Origin: Chitinispirillales bacterium
Lineage (GTDB): Bacteria; Fibrobacterota; Chitinivibrionia; Chitinivibrionales; Chitinispirillaceae
Reading direction: 5' to 3'
Length of the DNA: 18,464 nucleotides
NCBI GenBank assembly: GCA_031254445.1
Contig: JAIRUL010000145.1
Location: forward strand, 1-18,464
Under the pieces are notes generated by a model. That model worked only from the letters and a program-made list of their open reading frames with translations. It was not told the DNA's origin and made no database searches. The position numbers and the translations under genes were made by a program. Numbering within the stretch: position 1 is the first letter of the stretch; every line of letters starts with the position of its first letter. Of the stretch, positions 1 to 7,641 are shown piece after piece.

Positions 1-552
1 CAGCAGGGCATAGCCGAGATATTGGAATATTTTAAGAATGACACGCGTTTTCACTTCTATCTTAGAATACACCCCAATCTTAACGGCATAAAGTACAGAT
101 ACCATACGTCACTGCTCGATATTGGCAATCTGTATACAAACGTAACGGTAATTAAAGCTGATGACGAGATAAGCTCATACTCATTGTTAGAAAGCGTGGA
201 AAAAGTCCTGGTTTTCGGATCGACGTTAGGGGTAGAGGCGGCTTATTGGGGAAAACCGGTAATACTCTTGTGCGCGGCGTTTTATAAATATCTGAATATT
301 TGTTACAAACCCGAAAGCGCGGAAGAGGCGTTTTCGCTAATCGGGGCGGACGAATTGCCGGCGAAAGATAGAGCAGATGCTTTGAAATATGGCTTCTACT
401 GTATGTATGATAGAAATAAAAACCGTAAACCAAACGGATTTTACCCGTATGTCGTGTTTAAAATTTTGCGGGAAATAATGAGGGTATTTAAGCAAATGCG
501 CCTAATTAAAGGTTTAGAGATACCGGTAAAGGAAGATAGCGGACAACTGTAA
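1..552 (+). CDS. Putative capsule/surface-glycan transferase, 3' part only (N-terminus outside window)
   Basis: The reading frame is open from base 1, so this is the C-terminal ~183 residues of a gene that starts upstream of the window. The fragment aligns without effort to residues 310-490 of the complete gene at 1633-3105. Both contain the block FYLR(I/V)HPNL, the motif SSYSLLE and the segment VFGST(I/L)GVEAAYWGKP. That segment resembles the nucleotide-sugar-binding C-terminal half of GT-B-like capsule polysaccharide synthesis proteins, where a Gly-Ser-Thr turn and a downstream Glu are conserved. The last ~45 residues diverge between the two copies. The gene is followed after 59 bp by a pseudaminic-acid-synthase-like gene, with no visible terminator, so the two probably share a transcript. 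The role in assembling a surface or flagellar glycan is inferred from family resemblance and context. The exact donor and acceptor are unknown. Confidence 0.72.
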   Translation, partial: QQGIAEILEYFKNDTRFHFYLRIHPNLNGIKYRYHTSLLDIGNLYTNVTVIKADDEISSYSLLESVEKVLVFGSTLGVEAAYWGKPVILLCAAFYKYLNICYKPESAEEAFSLIGADELPAKDRADALKYGFYCMYDRNKNRKPNGFYPYVVFKILREIMRVFKQMRLIKGLEIPVKEDSGQL

Positions 553-611
553 GGCTTATCGGCCAGGTGCAGCGTTTCGCGATCTAACAAATAAAACGGA
601 GAGGCATTGTT

Positions 612-1628
612 TTGGATAGGACATTTATTATAGCTGAATTATCCGCTAATCACAACGGTGATATTGGCATTGCCCGTAAAACCATAAGCGCGGCTAAGGC
701 CGCCGGCGCTGACGCCGTTAAGTTGCAGACATATACGGCCGACACGATGACCATAGACTGCGATAACGAGTATTTTAGGATAAACCACGGAACCTTGTGG
801 GACGGCACGACTCTTTATAAACTCTATGAGCGGGCGTATACCCCTTGGGAGTGGCATAAAGAGCTGTTTGATTATGCGCGCAGTATTGGGATAGAAATCT
901 TTTCCGCGCCGTTTGACAAAACAGCGGTTGATTTTCTTGATGGGTTGGATGTGCCTAAATACAAGATCGCAAGTTTTGAAGCGATGGATTACAATCTTAT
1001 CACTTATACGGCGCGTAAGCGCAAGCCGATGATCATTTCTGTTGGAGTATCACACCTCTCTGAGATACAAGAGGCCATAGACACATGCAAGTCTGTTGGT
1101 AATAACGATATCACGCTCATGAAGTGCACTTCCGCCTATCCTGCCAAGCACGAAGATATGAATATTTTGACCGTAGGCGACATGGTGCGGCGCTTTGGGC
1201 CGCAGGGCATTAAGGTCGGGTTATCCGACCACTCTACTATAAATGAGCCGGCCGTTGCCGCTGTAGCGCTCGGCGCGACCATTGTTGAGAAACATCTAAT
1301 TCTCGACCGCGAGTTGGGCGGCCCAGACGCCGAATTTTCGCTAAACCCGAACGAATTCGAGGTTTTGGTTCGGGCGATCCGCAATACGGAAAAGATACTC
1401 GGTTTAGTAAGTTATGACGTAAACGAGCGCAACCGCAAATTCGCCCGCTCCATCTTTGTTGCGGCGGACATAAAAAAGGGAGAGACGTTTACAGAAGAAA
1501 ATATTCGCTCGGTTCGTCCTGGCGACGGTATGCACCCTAGATATTTGCAGGATATTTTAGGTAAGCAGGCAAATAGGGATTATCGCGCCGGTGAACCTTT
1601 TTTGGATAAATTCATTATAGAAAGGTAG
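612..1628 (+). CDS. pseI: NeuB-family nonulosonic acid synthase, pseudaminic acid synthase-like
   Basis: This 338-residue cytosolic enzyme should condense phosphoenolpyruvate with a six-carbon 2,4-diacetamido sugar to make a nine-carbon nonulosonic acid. N-terminal NeuB barrel motifs are clear: IIAELSANHNG (residues 6-16), AVKLQTYT, PWEWHKELFDYA, FSAPFDKTAVDFL, YKIASFE, LMKCTSAYPA, VGLSDH and IVEKHLILDR. A C-terminal SAF (antifreeze-like) domain starts near RSIFVAADIKKGE and contains GDGMHP. The wording of the WEWHKELF and FDKTAVDFL blocks is closer to the PseI (pseudaminic) branch than to sialic or legionaminic synthases; this is judged from memory, not by a search. The start is TTG, chosen because GGAGAGG (598-604) lies 7 bases upstream. 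The next gene begins 4 bases after the stop. It sits between two paralogous glycan transferases, and no other pse genes lie in the window. Confidence 0.9.
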   Translation: MDRTFIIAELSANHNGDIGIARKTISAAKAAGADAVKLQTYTADTMTIDCDNEYFRINHGTLWDGTTLYKLYERAYTPWEWHKELFDYARSIGIEIFSAPFDKTAVDFLDGLDVPKYKIASFEAMDYNLITYTARKRKPMIISVGVSHLSEIQEAIDTCKSVGNNDITLMKCTSAYPAKHEDMNILTVGDMVRRFGPQGIKVGLSDHSTINEPAVAAVALGATIVEKHLILDRELGGPDAEFSLNPNEFEVLVRAIRNTEKILGLVSYDVNERNRKFARSIFVAADIKKGETFTEENIRSVRPGDGMHPRYLQDILGKQANRDYRAGEPFLDKFIIER

Positions 1629-1632
1629 TATC

Positions 1633-3105
1633 ATGACGCATCTTATACATTTTTCACATTCGTATTATCTACGGGACAATTTTTTTATGCGTAATTTAGC
1701 CGAGGAAGAGCACCGTTCTGTTGAAAATACAGTTAAAATTTTGGTGTGCGACTCTACGGTGAATATCTGTAAGTCAAACCCGAGGGCGGAAAAGGTTTTT
1801 TGTGTTTTGTGCAGGAATTACAGAAAGCATCTTTTCAGCCGATTGCCTAAGGACATTGAGGTTCTCCATTACAAGGACTTTTATCTTCCTGAAAATAAAT
1901 TGGCTGTGGATTCGCTCCGCTTTGATTACGATTCCGCTCAAGAAATCAAAGCGCTTACCTACAAGAATGTAAAGATAGGCTATGGCGCGTTCTCAACGTA
2001 TGTCACGCTTACTCGAAATTTATACCCTGAGACAGATGGTAATTTTAGAAGATATTTCAACCAATATCTCAAAGCCGAGTGTATCTTGATAGAACTTTTG
2101 GGCAATGTGTTGGATAAAGTACGCCCGGACAAGGTATCTCTCTACAACGGGCGTCATTTTGAAACTAGGCCGGTTCTTGAGTTAGCTAAAAGCTTGGGGT
2201 ACACAACCCGATGCTATGAAAATATTAGGACCGGGGGTTCCGTCAGGAACAGAAATTATATATGTTTTGAAAATGCGTTCGTGCATGGCATCAAGCCTAT
2301 TTGCGATTTAATAAGGAAAACGTGGGATGAATCGAATTTACCCGAAGATGAAAAGCAAATGATCGGCGATACTTTTTTTGCAAACAAGAGAGGATCGCTC
2401 TACGCAGGCGATAGGGTATATACGAAGAAGCAAAAATACGGTTCCATGCCCGATGGGTTTGACAAGTCAAAGAGGAATATCGCCATTTTTACCAGCTCAG
2501 AGGACGAATTCGCTTCGATTGACAGCGAATACGACGATGATCAAGTATTCGCTTCGCAACAGCAGGGCATAGCTGAGATTTTGGAACACTTTAAGAATAA
2601 TACAAATTTTCACTTTTATCTTAGGGTACATCCAAATCTTAAGAACGTAAAGTACAGATACCATACATCGTTGCTCAAACTCGGCGATATTTATAATAAT
2701 GTAACGGTGATCAAAGCGGGTGATGAAATAAGTTCATACTCATTATTAGAAAATGTGGAGAAAGTCGTGGTTTTCGGATCGACGATCGGGGTAGAGGCTG
2801 CGTATTGGGGAAAACCTGTCATACTATTGTGCGCTGCATTTTACAAATATCTAGACATTTGTTACAAACCCGAAAACGCGGAAGAAGCATTTTCGCTGAT
2901 TGAAGCGGACGGATTGCGAATAAAAGATAAAACAGACGCATTAAAATACGGCTTTTACAGTATGTATGAGCGGAATTCAAAATCGGTTCGATGCGATTCC
3001 CAAGGCTTGTTTAAAGTTTTTCGTGAAATAGCTATCGCGTTAGGTCGAATACGTCTATTCGGCGGTATGAGGATACCGATGAAAGAGAAAGCCACGCACC
3101 GTTAA
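1633..3105 (+). CDS. Putative capsule/surface-glycan transferase (full-length paralog)
   Basis: This 490-residue soluble protein has no signal peptide or membrane helix. Its N-terminal half contains YNGRHFETRPVLELAKSLG (about residues 174-192), a block I associate with GT-B-like capsule or surface-carbohydrate synthesis proteins. The middle has IAIFTSSEDEF, and the C-terminal half has YLRVHPNL, SSYSLLE and VVFGSTIGVEAAYWGKP (379-395). The Gly-Ser-Thr turn plus Glu388 fits the nucleotide-sugar phosphate site of a GT-B fold. It is a paralog of the partial gene at 1-552, and similarity is high from residue 310 to about 450. It starts 4 bases after the nonulosonic acid synthase and has GAAAGG just upstream, so translation of the two is probably coupled. 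A nonulosonate transferase role is attractive but inferred from position only. Confidence 0.75.
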   Translation: MTHLIHFSHSYYLRDNFFMRNLAEEEHRSVENTVKILVCDSTVNICKSNPRAEKVFCVLCRNYRKHLFSRLPKDIEVLHYKDFYLPENKLAVDSLRFDYDSAQEIKALTYKNVKIGYGAFSTYVTLTRNLYPETDGNFRRYFNQYLKAECILIELLGNVLDKVRPDKVSLYNGRHFETRPVLELAKSLGYTTRCYENIRTGGSVRNRNYICFENAFVHGIKPICDLIRKTWDESNLPEDEKQMIGDTFFANKRGSLYAGDRVYTKKQKYGSMPDGFDKSKRNIAIFTSSEDEFASIDSEYDDDQVFASQQQGIAEILEHFKNNTNFHFYLRVHPNLKNVKYRYHTSLLKLGDIYNNVTVIKAGDEISSYSLLENVEKVVVFGSTIGVEAAYWGKPVILLCAAFYKYLDICYKPENAEEAFSLIEADGLRIKDKTDALKYGFYSMYERNSKSVRCDSQGLFKVFREIAIALGRIRLFGGMRIPMKEKATHR

Positions 3106-3233
3106 GCGGATTTAGACTTATAGGTATGTATGCTGCCTATAGCTAAGCGCAGGATTGCTCGGCGGCGGCGGAGCAGTATATAACAAAATTGAAATTATCG
3201 TAATCGAAGCATCTCGTTATCGGGAGGATATTT
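3106..3233 (+). other. Intergenic spacer with two small inverted repeats
   Basis: This 128-bp gap separates the glycan transferase from the Stealth gene. It contains TATAGG (3119-3124) facing CCTATA (3136-3141) and TGCTC (3156-3160) facing GAGCA (3171-3175) around a GGCGGCGGCG loop. Neither hairpin is followed by a T-run, so I do not call a terminator. A strong ribosome binding site, GGGAGG (3222-3227), serves the downstream GTG start. Confidence 0.3.
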
Positions 3234-4226
3234 GTGGATATAGACTTCGTAGTTACATGGGTAGATATGTCCGATCCAGCGTGGAAAGAGGAGTTCGCTA
3301 GGTATGCCGGCAAAATCGACAACTCAAAAAACGAGGTATCGGAGGCTCGTTTTCGCGATTATGGCTTTCTGAGGTATTGGTTTAGGGGCGTGGAGAAGTT
3401 TGCGCCATGGGTGCGCAAAATCCACTTTATTACTTGCGGTCAGAAACCGGAATGGCTGAACGTTCATAATCCGAAACTTTGCCTTGTCAGCCACGAAGAC
3501 TATATCCCCAAACAATTTTTGCCTCTCTTCAATTCAAGCTCGATCGAAATGCACCTGCACAAAATACCGGGTTTGTCGGAGCATTTTGTCTATTTCAACG
3601 ATGACTTTTTTATAACCAACCATGTTGAGCGTGAGCGCTTTTTCAGAAACGGACTACCATGCGACATCGCGGCGTTTCGTATCAATGACGGGTTGTCGCA
3701 GTGGGGCAAGAGAATACGAAACAATATGAGGATCATAAATAAGCACTTTGACAAGAATGAGGTAATGAGCCGCTTTCACGATAAGTGGTTTGATAAGAGT
3801 TATGGGATAAAGGCGCGCTGGAACTATATCCTTTCGCCATACGGTAAATTCGTCACCCTGCGTACCCCGCATAACGCGCAGCCGTACCTAAAGAACACGT
3901 TTGAAGAAGTTTGGGCGGCCGCTGAAGCGGAGTTGTTAGAGACTTCCACGCACCGTTTCCGTTCGGTATCGGATTTGACCCCTGAGCTATTCCGCACATG
4001 GCAGATTTGTAGGGGTAGTTTTGAGCCATACAATACTTATAGCGACACTAAGATGTTCCCGCTTATCATAAAGCCCAAGCAGGCGGCCGTGGCGGTAAGG
4101 AATCAGTCGTACAAACTGGTCTGCCTCAATGATAACGTGCATATTAACAATTACGCGCGGGTCATGGAGAATATAAAAATGTCATTTGACAGCATTTTGC
4201 CGGAGAAGTCGGGTTTTGAAAACTGA
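3234..4226 (+). CDS. Stealth-family sugar-phosphate transferase (capsule/exopolysaccharide)
   Basis: This 330-residue protein shows the conserved regions of the Stealth family, whose characterised bacterial members transfer hexose-1-phosphate units to build phosphodiester-linked capsular polysaccharides. CR1 is at the very N-terminus (IDFVVTWVD followed by DPAW). CR2 spans about residues 40-130, with LRYWFRGVEKFAPWVRKI, EWLN, SSSIEMHLHKIPGLSEHF and FNDDFF; Asn122-Asp123-Asp124 are likely metal-binding. CR3 includes SPYGKFVTLRTPHN, and CR4 ends in CLND followed by LPEKSGFE. The length fits a complete minimal Stealth protein. The start is GTG, with GGGAGG 6 bases upstream. The 3' end overlaps the next glycosyltransferase. 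It implies that the glycan built here contains phosphodiester-linked sugars. Confidence 0.9.
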   Translation: MDIDFVVTWVDMSDPAWKEEFARYAGKIDNSKNEVSEARFRDYGFLRYWFRGVEKFAPWVRKIHFITCGQKPEWLNVHNPKLCLVSHEDYIPKQFLPLFNSSSIEMHLHKIPGLSEHFVYFNDDFFITNHVERERFFRNGLPCDIAAFRINDGLSQWGKRIRNNMRIINKHFDKNEVMSRFHDKWFDKSYGIKARWNYILSPYGKFVTLRTPHNAQPYLKNTFEEVWAAAEAELLETSTHRFRSVSDLTPELFRTWQICRGSFEPYNTYSDTKMFPLIIKPKQAAVAVRNQSYKLVCLNDNVHINNYARVMENIKMSFDSILPEKSGFEN

Positions 4227-5112
4227 TGTTGCTTTCACCGCCAGAAAGGCGCTGGCAGAGATTGCCGCCGGCCTTATTCCGTGCAAGATGGCGAGGAATA
4301 GGTGGCGCGGAATCCTACGCTATGGGCTGATTCGCGCGGCGTTGCTCAAGGTGCGTTTGTGGCGCGATAAAACGGAGCCGCGGCACTATCTGGCGGTCTG
4401 CGCGATAGCCAAGAACGAGGGCCAGTATTTTGACGAGTGGATAGAGTGGCACCGAAAGATGGGCGTTGAAAAATTCTACATCTATGACAACGAAAGCGCC
4501 GATGGCACAAAGGAGACGCTTGCACCCTATGTCGAATCTGGACTTGTGGAATACGTGTTTTGGCCTGGGGTGAAGCGACAGTTGCCGGCCTACGACGATT
4601 GTATGGAGAAGCACAGGCTAGACGCGCGCTGGCTTGCGGTAATTGACATAGACGAATTCATCGTTCCCATAAAAGACAATACTATACCCGCTTTTCTAAA
4701 GCGGTTTGAAAATTTTTCCGCAGTTGAGATAAATTGGTTGATATACGGCAGTGGCGGCGCGAAAAAGAAAGAGCCTGGCGGGGTTATGGAGAGGTTTAGG
4801 CATCACTCCCTTCCTAACCACATTTCAAATCGGCACGTCAAGACCATTGTCGACCCGCGCTGCGTTTTTTCTTTTATTGGTTGCCACGAAGCGGCAAGGA
4901 TATCCGGCCGCTTTGCCGACTCGCACGGATCGCCGATAAAGAAGCACTTTCGAGACCGCGAACCGCAGCAAGACATTATCCGCATAAACCACTACGCTGT
5001 AAAATCATACGAGGAATTCTCGGCAAAACGCGCCAGAGGCAGAGCTAGGACGGTCAAGCCGCGCGGTCAAGACTATTTTGATAGGTTCGACCTCAACGAT
5101 ATAAGAGAGTGA
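4216..5112 (+). CDS. Glycosyltransferase, GT92/DUF23-like (GT-A fold)
   Basis: This soluble protein of about 298 residues has a GT-A core: YLAVCAIAKNEGQYFDEWIEWH, then YIYDNESADGT, and the metal-binding Asp144-Ile-Asp146-Glu in WLAVIDIDEFI. The C-terminal INHYAVKSYEEFSAKRARG block is typical of this bacterial GT92/Glyco_tranf_2_4 group. The start is taken as TTG at 4216 because GGAGAAG (4202-4208) lies 7 bases upstream. This overlaps the end of the Stealth gene by 11 bases and suggests translational coupling. A TTG at 4186 is in frame but would add 10 residues without a better ribosome site. The product probably adds a sugar to the same surface glycan; donor and linkage cannot be read from sequence. 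Confidence 0.85.
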   Translation: MKTDVAFTARKALAEIAAGLIPCKMARNRWRGILRYGLIRAALLKVRLWRDKTEPRHYLAVCAIAKNEGQYFDEWIEWHRKMGVEKFYIYDNESADGTKETLAPYVESGLVEYVFWPGVKRQLPAYDDCMEKHRLDARWLAVIDIDEFIVPIKDNTIPAFLKRFENFSAVEINWLIYGSGGAKKKEPGGVMERFRHHSLPNHISNRHVKTIVDPRCVFSFIGCHEAARISGRFADSHGSPIKKHFRDREPQQDIIRINHYAVKSYEEFSAKRARGRARTVKPRGQDYFDRFDLNDIRE

Positions 5113-5262
5113 CTACTTTACATCGTTATTGGCGAAGCGTCCCTTACAGCTGATCGATGTGTACTTCTCCGTATTTCCCTTGACCGTGTCTCGCTTCGCT
5201 TGCCATACCGGATGCTTCCGTTTACTCAAAGGCATGCTATGTCAATCTCAGGCGTCTCCGTG
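5113..5262. other. Convergent intergenic region, no clear terminator
   Basis: These 150 bp separate the convergent GT92-like gene and the minus-strand glycosyltransferase. I see an inverted pair GCGAAGCG (5132-5139) and CGCTTCGC (5192-5199) with a 52-base gap, but no compact hairpin with a T-run. No coding evidence. Confidence 0.3.
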
Positions 5263-6045
5263 TCATTTTTCATTTTCTATCCTCTCTTTGATTATTGGAT
5301 ATTTTTCAAAAATACTTTCAAGTACCGCACGGTTTACATCTGTGCCGGATTTAACGTTAATTCTACGCAAGGACAACGATCTCGGTTTGCCGACCCCGCG
5401 CGGTTTGCTGTGTCCAAACGGCACTGGCGCGAGCTTAACCCCGTTTGCTACCGCAGCCGCCCAAAACCAAATATCGTCCGTTGTCGGTGCCATTTTCGTA
5501 AATAGTTTTGGGTCAAGCATCTCCGGCATCAATGAGTTTGGCGGATACAAAACGCCGCCAACTCCGGTTTGCAAGTTTCCAAATTTTGGCCGCAGATCTC
5601 TAATAAAGAAACCGTACCATCTGTATTTTCTCCACTTGCGGTATGGGGTGTTAGGCTTCAAACGCTTGACGCGGTGGGCGATCAGCGCATTCGGATACCG
5701 GTCATGCGAGCGTAGCAGATCGCGCAGCATATTTTTGTGGTAAAAAACATCGTCGTCAACCGTTACGATTACGTCGTTTGGAAAATCAATAAGCGCTGGA
5801 ATCAACTTGCGGTAGGAGCGTATGTCGTCGTCGTAATTCCTAATTTCAAACAGCGTGTTTTCCTCAGCAAGCGACGTAAGCTTGGGCGGGATCTCACCGT
5901 TTGGGAATTGCGAAAATGTAAGGTAGAGGACAACCTTGTCGGGTTTAACTGAACCGCATAGAATAGAACGGACGGCTTGGGCGGCAAACGGTATTGCAGC
6001 CGGGAAAGATGTCATGGACACGATAATTTTTCTTCGCTCAAGCAT
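5263..6045 (-). CDS. Putative glycosyltransferase with DDD motif
   Basis: This 260-residue soluble protein begins with IIVSMTSFPAAI (residues 7-18), followed by SILCGSVKPDKVVLYL, SYRKLIPAL and the acidic motif VIVTVDDDV, with Asp97-Asp99. This is the pattern of a GT-A nucleotide-diphospho-sugar transferase in which the aspartates bind the metal and sugar nucleotide. A later TTDDIWFWAAAVANG segment is also characteristic of this group of bacterial polysaccharide transferases. The start is ATG with a close GAGGG upstream on the minus strand. It lies 51 bp downstream of the pteridine reductase gene on the same strand and may be read from its promoter, although its function groups it with the glycan genes at 1-5112. 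The specificity is unknown. Confidence 0.75.
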   Translation of the reverse strand: MLERRKIIVSMTSFPAAIPFAAQAVRSILCGSVKPDKVVLYLTFSQFPNGEIPPKLTSLAEENTLFEIRNYDDDIRSYRKLIPALIDFPNDVIVTVDDDVFYHKNMLRDLLRSHDRYPNALIAHRVKRLKPNTPYRKWRKYRWYGFFIRDLRPKFGNLQTGVGGVLYPPNSLMPEMLDPKLFTKMAPTTDDIWFWAAAVANGVKLAPVPFGHSKPRGVGKPRSLSLRRINVKSGTDVNRAVLESIFEKYPIIKERIENEK

Positions 6046-6096
6046 AATCCCTCATTTTTACGAATCCGGGAACAATACTAATATACATTATGCCGC

Positions 6097-6810
6097 CTAC
6101 AAGCCCCAACCCCCGTCTACCGGAACAACCGCGCCGGTCACGTAGCCGCTCTCGATTAAGAATTTCACGGCCTTGCGGATGTCGCCTATGCCGCCGGTTT
6201 TGTTTAAGGGGATACCGCTTGATAGTCCTTCGAGTACGGTTTGCTCTTCGTCGCTGGATGGCAGGACAGCCCCCGGGGCGATGGCGTTTACCCTTATCGC
6301 CGGGGCGTACAGATAGGCCGACTGGCGGGTGATCTCGTCTAAGAATAGTTTGGATATCCTATAGTTCTGGTATTTTTTGCTCCTATGCGCCGCGCGGGCG
6401 TCGGTGACGTTGATTATCCAGCCGCTTTTTACCAGCCTGGCGAATTCGGCGGATAGGCGGAGCGGGGCGAGCGTGTTGACGGCTAGGGCGCATTCGAAGC
6501 CGCCTACGTCGGAGATGTCGCCGGGCTGGAAGACAGCGGCGTTGTTGATTAGCCCTTCGAGGGTTAGGGGTAACGTTGCGGCGTCGCCCATTAGCTTTTG
6601 GGCTGATTCGGTGAGTTCCGCGTGGATGAACGCGACCCGGTTGTCGCCATTGAACAAAGACGCCGCCGGCTCTGCCGATGTACGGTGGTGTATTATTACG
6701 TTGTAGCCGAGATCCAAGCACTCCTTAGCGATCTCAAGGCCGAGGCGGTCGTGCGCGCCGGTTATTAGTACCGCTTTTGGGTTTTGGCGTTGATTTTGAT
6801 TTGCGTTCAT
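6097..6810 (-). CDS. folM: Short-chain dehydrogenase, FolM/PTR1-type pteridine reductase
   Basis: This 237-residue protein has a Rossmann-fold N-terminus with TGAHDRLG (17-24), matching the TGxxxRxG variant typical of pteridine reductases rather than the usual TGxxxGxG. His-His-Arg43 follows the second strand, as expected for NADPH preference, and NNAA lies at 89-92. The catalytic set is Asp137, Tyr150 and Lys154. The Asp replaces the usual SDR serine, and the 13-residue and 4-residue spacings match PTR1 (Asp181, Tyr194, Lys198). The C-terminus has RVNAIAPGA and GAVVPVDGGWGL. The predicted role is NADPH-dependent reduction of dihydrofolate or dihydromonapterin in pterin cofactor metabolism. 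A Gln/Asn-rich stretch (residues 2-10) precedes the fold. No strong ribosome site is visible; ATG is the best start. It is divergent from the amidase gene at 6895. Confidence 0.82.
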   Translation of the reverse strand: MNANQNQRQNPKAVLITGAHDRLGLEIAKECLDLGYNVIIHHRTSAEPAASLFNGDNRVAFIHAELTESAQKLMGDAATLPLTLEGLINNAAVFQPGDISDVGGFECALAVNTLAPLRLSAEFARLVKSGWIINVTDARAAHRSKKYQNYRISKLFLDEITRQSAYLYAPAIRVNAIAPGAVLPSSDEEQTVLEGLSSGIPLNKTGGIGDIRKAVKFLIESGYVTGAVVPVDGGWGL

Positions 6811-6894
6811 TGATGAAAACTAAGTATTTTCTATATTGATACGCAAATATTTGTTTATATATCAACAATTTTTTGATGGGGCGGGCGATTGTTT
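6811..6894. promoter_or_regulatory. Divergent AT-rich promoter region with palindrome
   Basis: This 84-bp spacer between the divergent reductase and amidase genes is very AT-rich. For the plus strand, TTGATA (6836-6841) and TATATC (6858-6863), spaced 16 bases, form a plausible sigma70-type promoter. A perfect 10-bp palindrome CAAATATTTG (6844-6853) sits in the spacer, where it could be an operator. This is pattern reading only. Confidence 0.4.
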
Positions 6895-7482
6895 ATGAAA
6901 ATCAATAAGTGCATTCTTGACGATGCGAATGATTTTGCCGTCGGCGCGTCGACAGTCGGCGCGTTGATTTCATCGGCAGGGAAGCGGCATCTGTGGGAGG
7001 CGCGGGCGGACGGGCGCGTTGACACCGTCGTTATCCACTACATGAGCGCGGTCAACATCTGCCCGGGCGATCCGTACAACGTAGGCCAGGTTCTTAAAAT
7101 ATTCTGTGATTACGGGGTCAGCAGCCACTATTTGATTACGCGCCGCGGCAAGATTTTCAGCCTTGTCCCCGAAGAGATGAAGGCATGGCACGCGGGGTTG
7201 AGCATTATGCCGGAGCCGGACAACCGCAAGGGTGTCAACGAGTTCTCTATAGGGATTGAGCTCTTAGCGACCGAGGCGTCGGGGTTTACGAAGTTGCAAT
7301 ATGGCGCGCTAAGCCGATTATGCGCTGATATTGAGAAGCGTCACCATAAAAAAATGACATACGTAGGCCACGACCAAATAGCAGGCGAGCGGGCTGTGGC
7401 ATTGGGGGTGCGCAAAGATGCCAAAATCGACCCAGGGCCATTGTTTAATTGGTCTAATATGCCGACAACCCATAGATTTTGA
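6895..7482 (+). CDS. ampD: N-acetylmuramoyl-L-alanine amidase, AmpD-like (Amidase_2)
   Basis: This 195-residue protein should cleave the bond between N-acetyl(anhydro)muramic acid and L-alanine in peptidoglycan fragments. The Zn ligands are His48 (VVIHYMSA), His159 (VGHDQIA) and Asp179 (KIDPGPLFNW). SSHYLITRRGKIFSLVPE, AWHAG and the catalytic-region Glu in FSIGIELL are all present and in order. There is no signal peptide, so like AmpD it probably acts in the cytoplasm on recycled anhydromuropeptides. The start is taken as ATG at 6895; a TTG two codons upstream is possible, and the ribosome site is weak (only a GGGGCGGG run). It is a single gene, divergent from the pteridine reductase, and followed by hairpins from 7496. 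Confidence 0.87.
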   Translation: MKINKCILDDANDFAVGASTVGALISSAGKRHLWEARADGRVDTVVIHYMSAVNICPGDPYNVGQVLKIFCDYGVSSHYLITRRGKIFSLVPEEMKAWHAGLSIMPEPDNRKGVNEFSIGIELLATEASGFTKLQYGALSRLCADIEKRHHKKMTYVGHDQIAGERAVALGVRKDAKIDPGPLFNWSNMPTTHRF

Positions 7483-7495
7483 CGTACCGGTTTCC

Positions 7496-7510
7496 GCGCC
7501 CTGCGGGCGC
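7496..7510 (+). terminator. GC-rich hairpin after amidase gene
   Basis: GCGCCC and GGGCGC form a perfect 6-bp stem with a 3-base loop, followed by ATGTTTT. It lies 14 bases after the amidase stop codon. The T-run is short, so it is a plausible but weak terminator. Confidence 0.45.
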
Positions 7511-7523
7511 ATGTTTTAAAAAG

Positions 7524-7552
7524 TATCCTCCCCTGATTATGAGGGGAGGATA
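7524..7552 (-). terminator. Strong 11-bp hairpin terminator for the oxidoreductase operon
   Basis: Bases 7524-7534 and 7542-7552 are perfect inverted complements (11 bp, 7-base loop). Read on the minus strand, the hairpin is followed directly by CTTTTTAAAA, the layout of an intrinsic terminator. It lies about 90 bases beyond the stop of the oxidoreductase beta subunit gene and probably ends that transcript. It may also stop transcripts arriving from the amidase gene. Confidence 0.7.
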
Positions 7553-7585
7553 TTGATAGGAGGGGTGATTATGCGTCGGGGCGTT

Positions 7586-7602
7586 ACGGGGCAGAGCCCC
7601 GT
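7586..7602. repeat. Short perfect hairpin in intergenic space
   Basis: ACGGGGC and GCCCCGT flank a 3-base AGA loop. It has no adjacent T-run on either side, so it is more likely part of a structured intergenic element than a terminator. It is the third hairpin within about 110 bp. Confidence 0.4.
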
Positions 7603-7641
7603 CCCCAACAGCTTTAAAAGATTTTGATTTTGATTTGGATT

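Noticed and set aside
4186..4215. Upstream TTG start for the GT92-like gene
   Set aside because: It has no better ribosome site than the TTG at 4216, which has GGAGAAG at the proper distance; the extra residues match nothing in the family.
5129..5743. Open frame on the plus strand opposite the minus-strand glycosyltransferase
   Set aside because: The minus frame has family motifs, a DDD site and a full-length fit; the plus frame has no recognisable motif or ribosome site.
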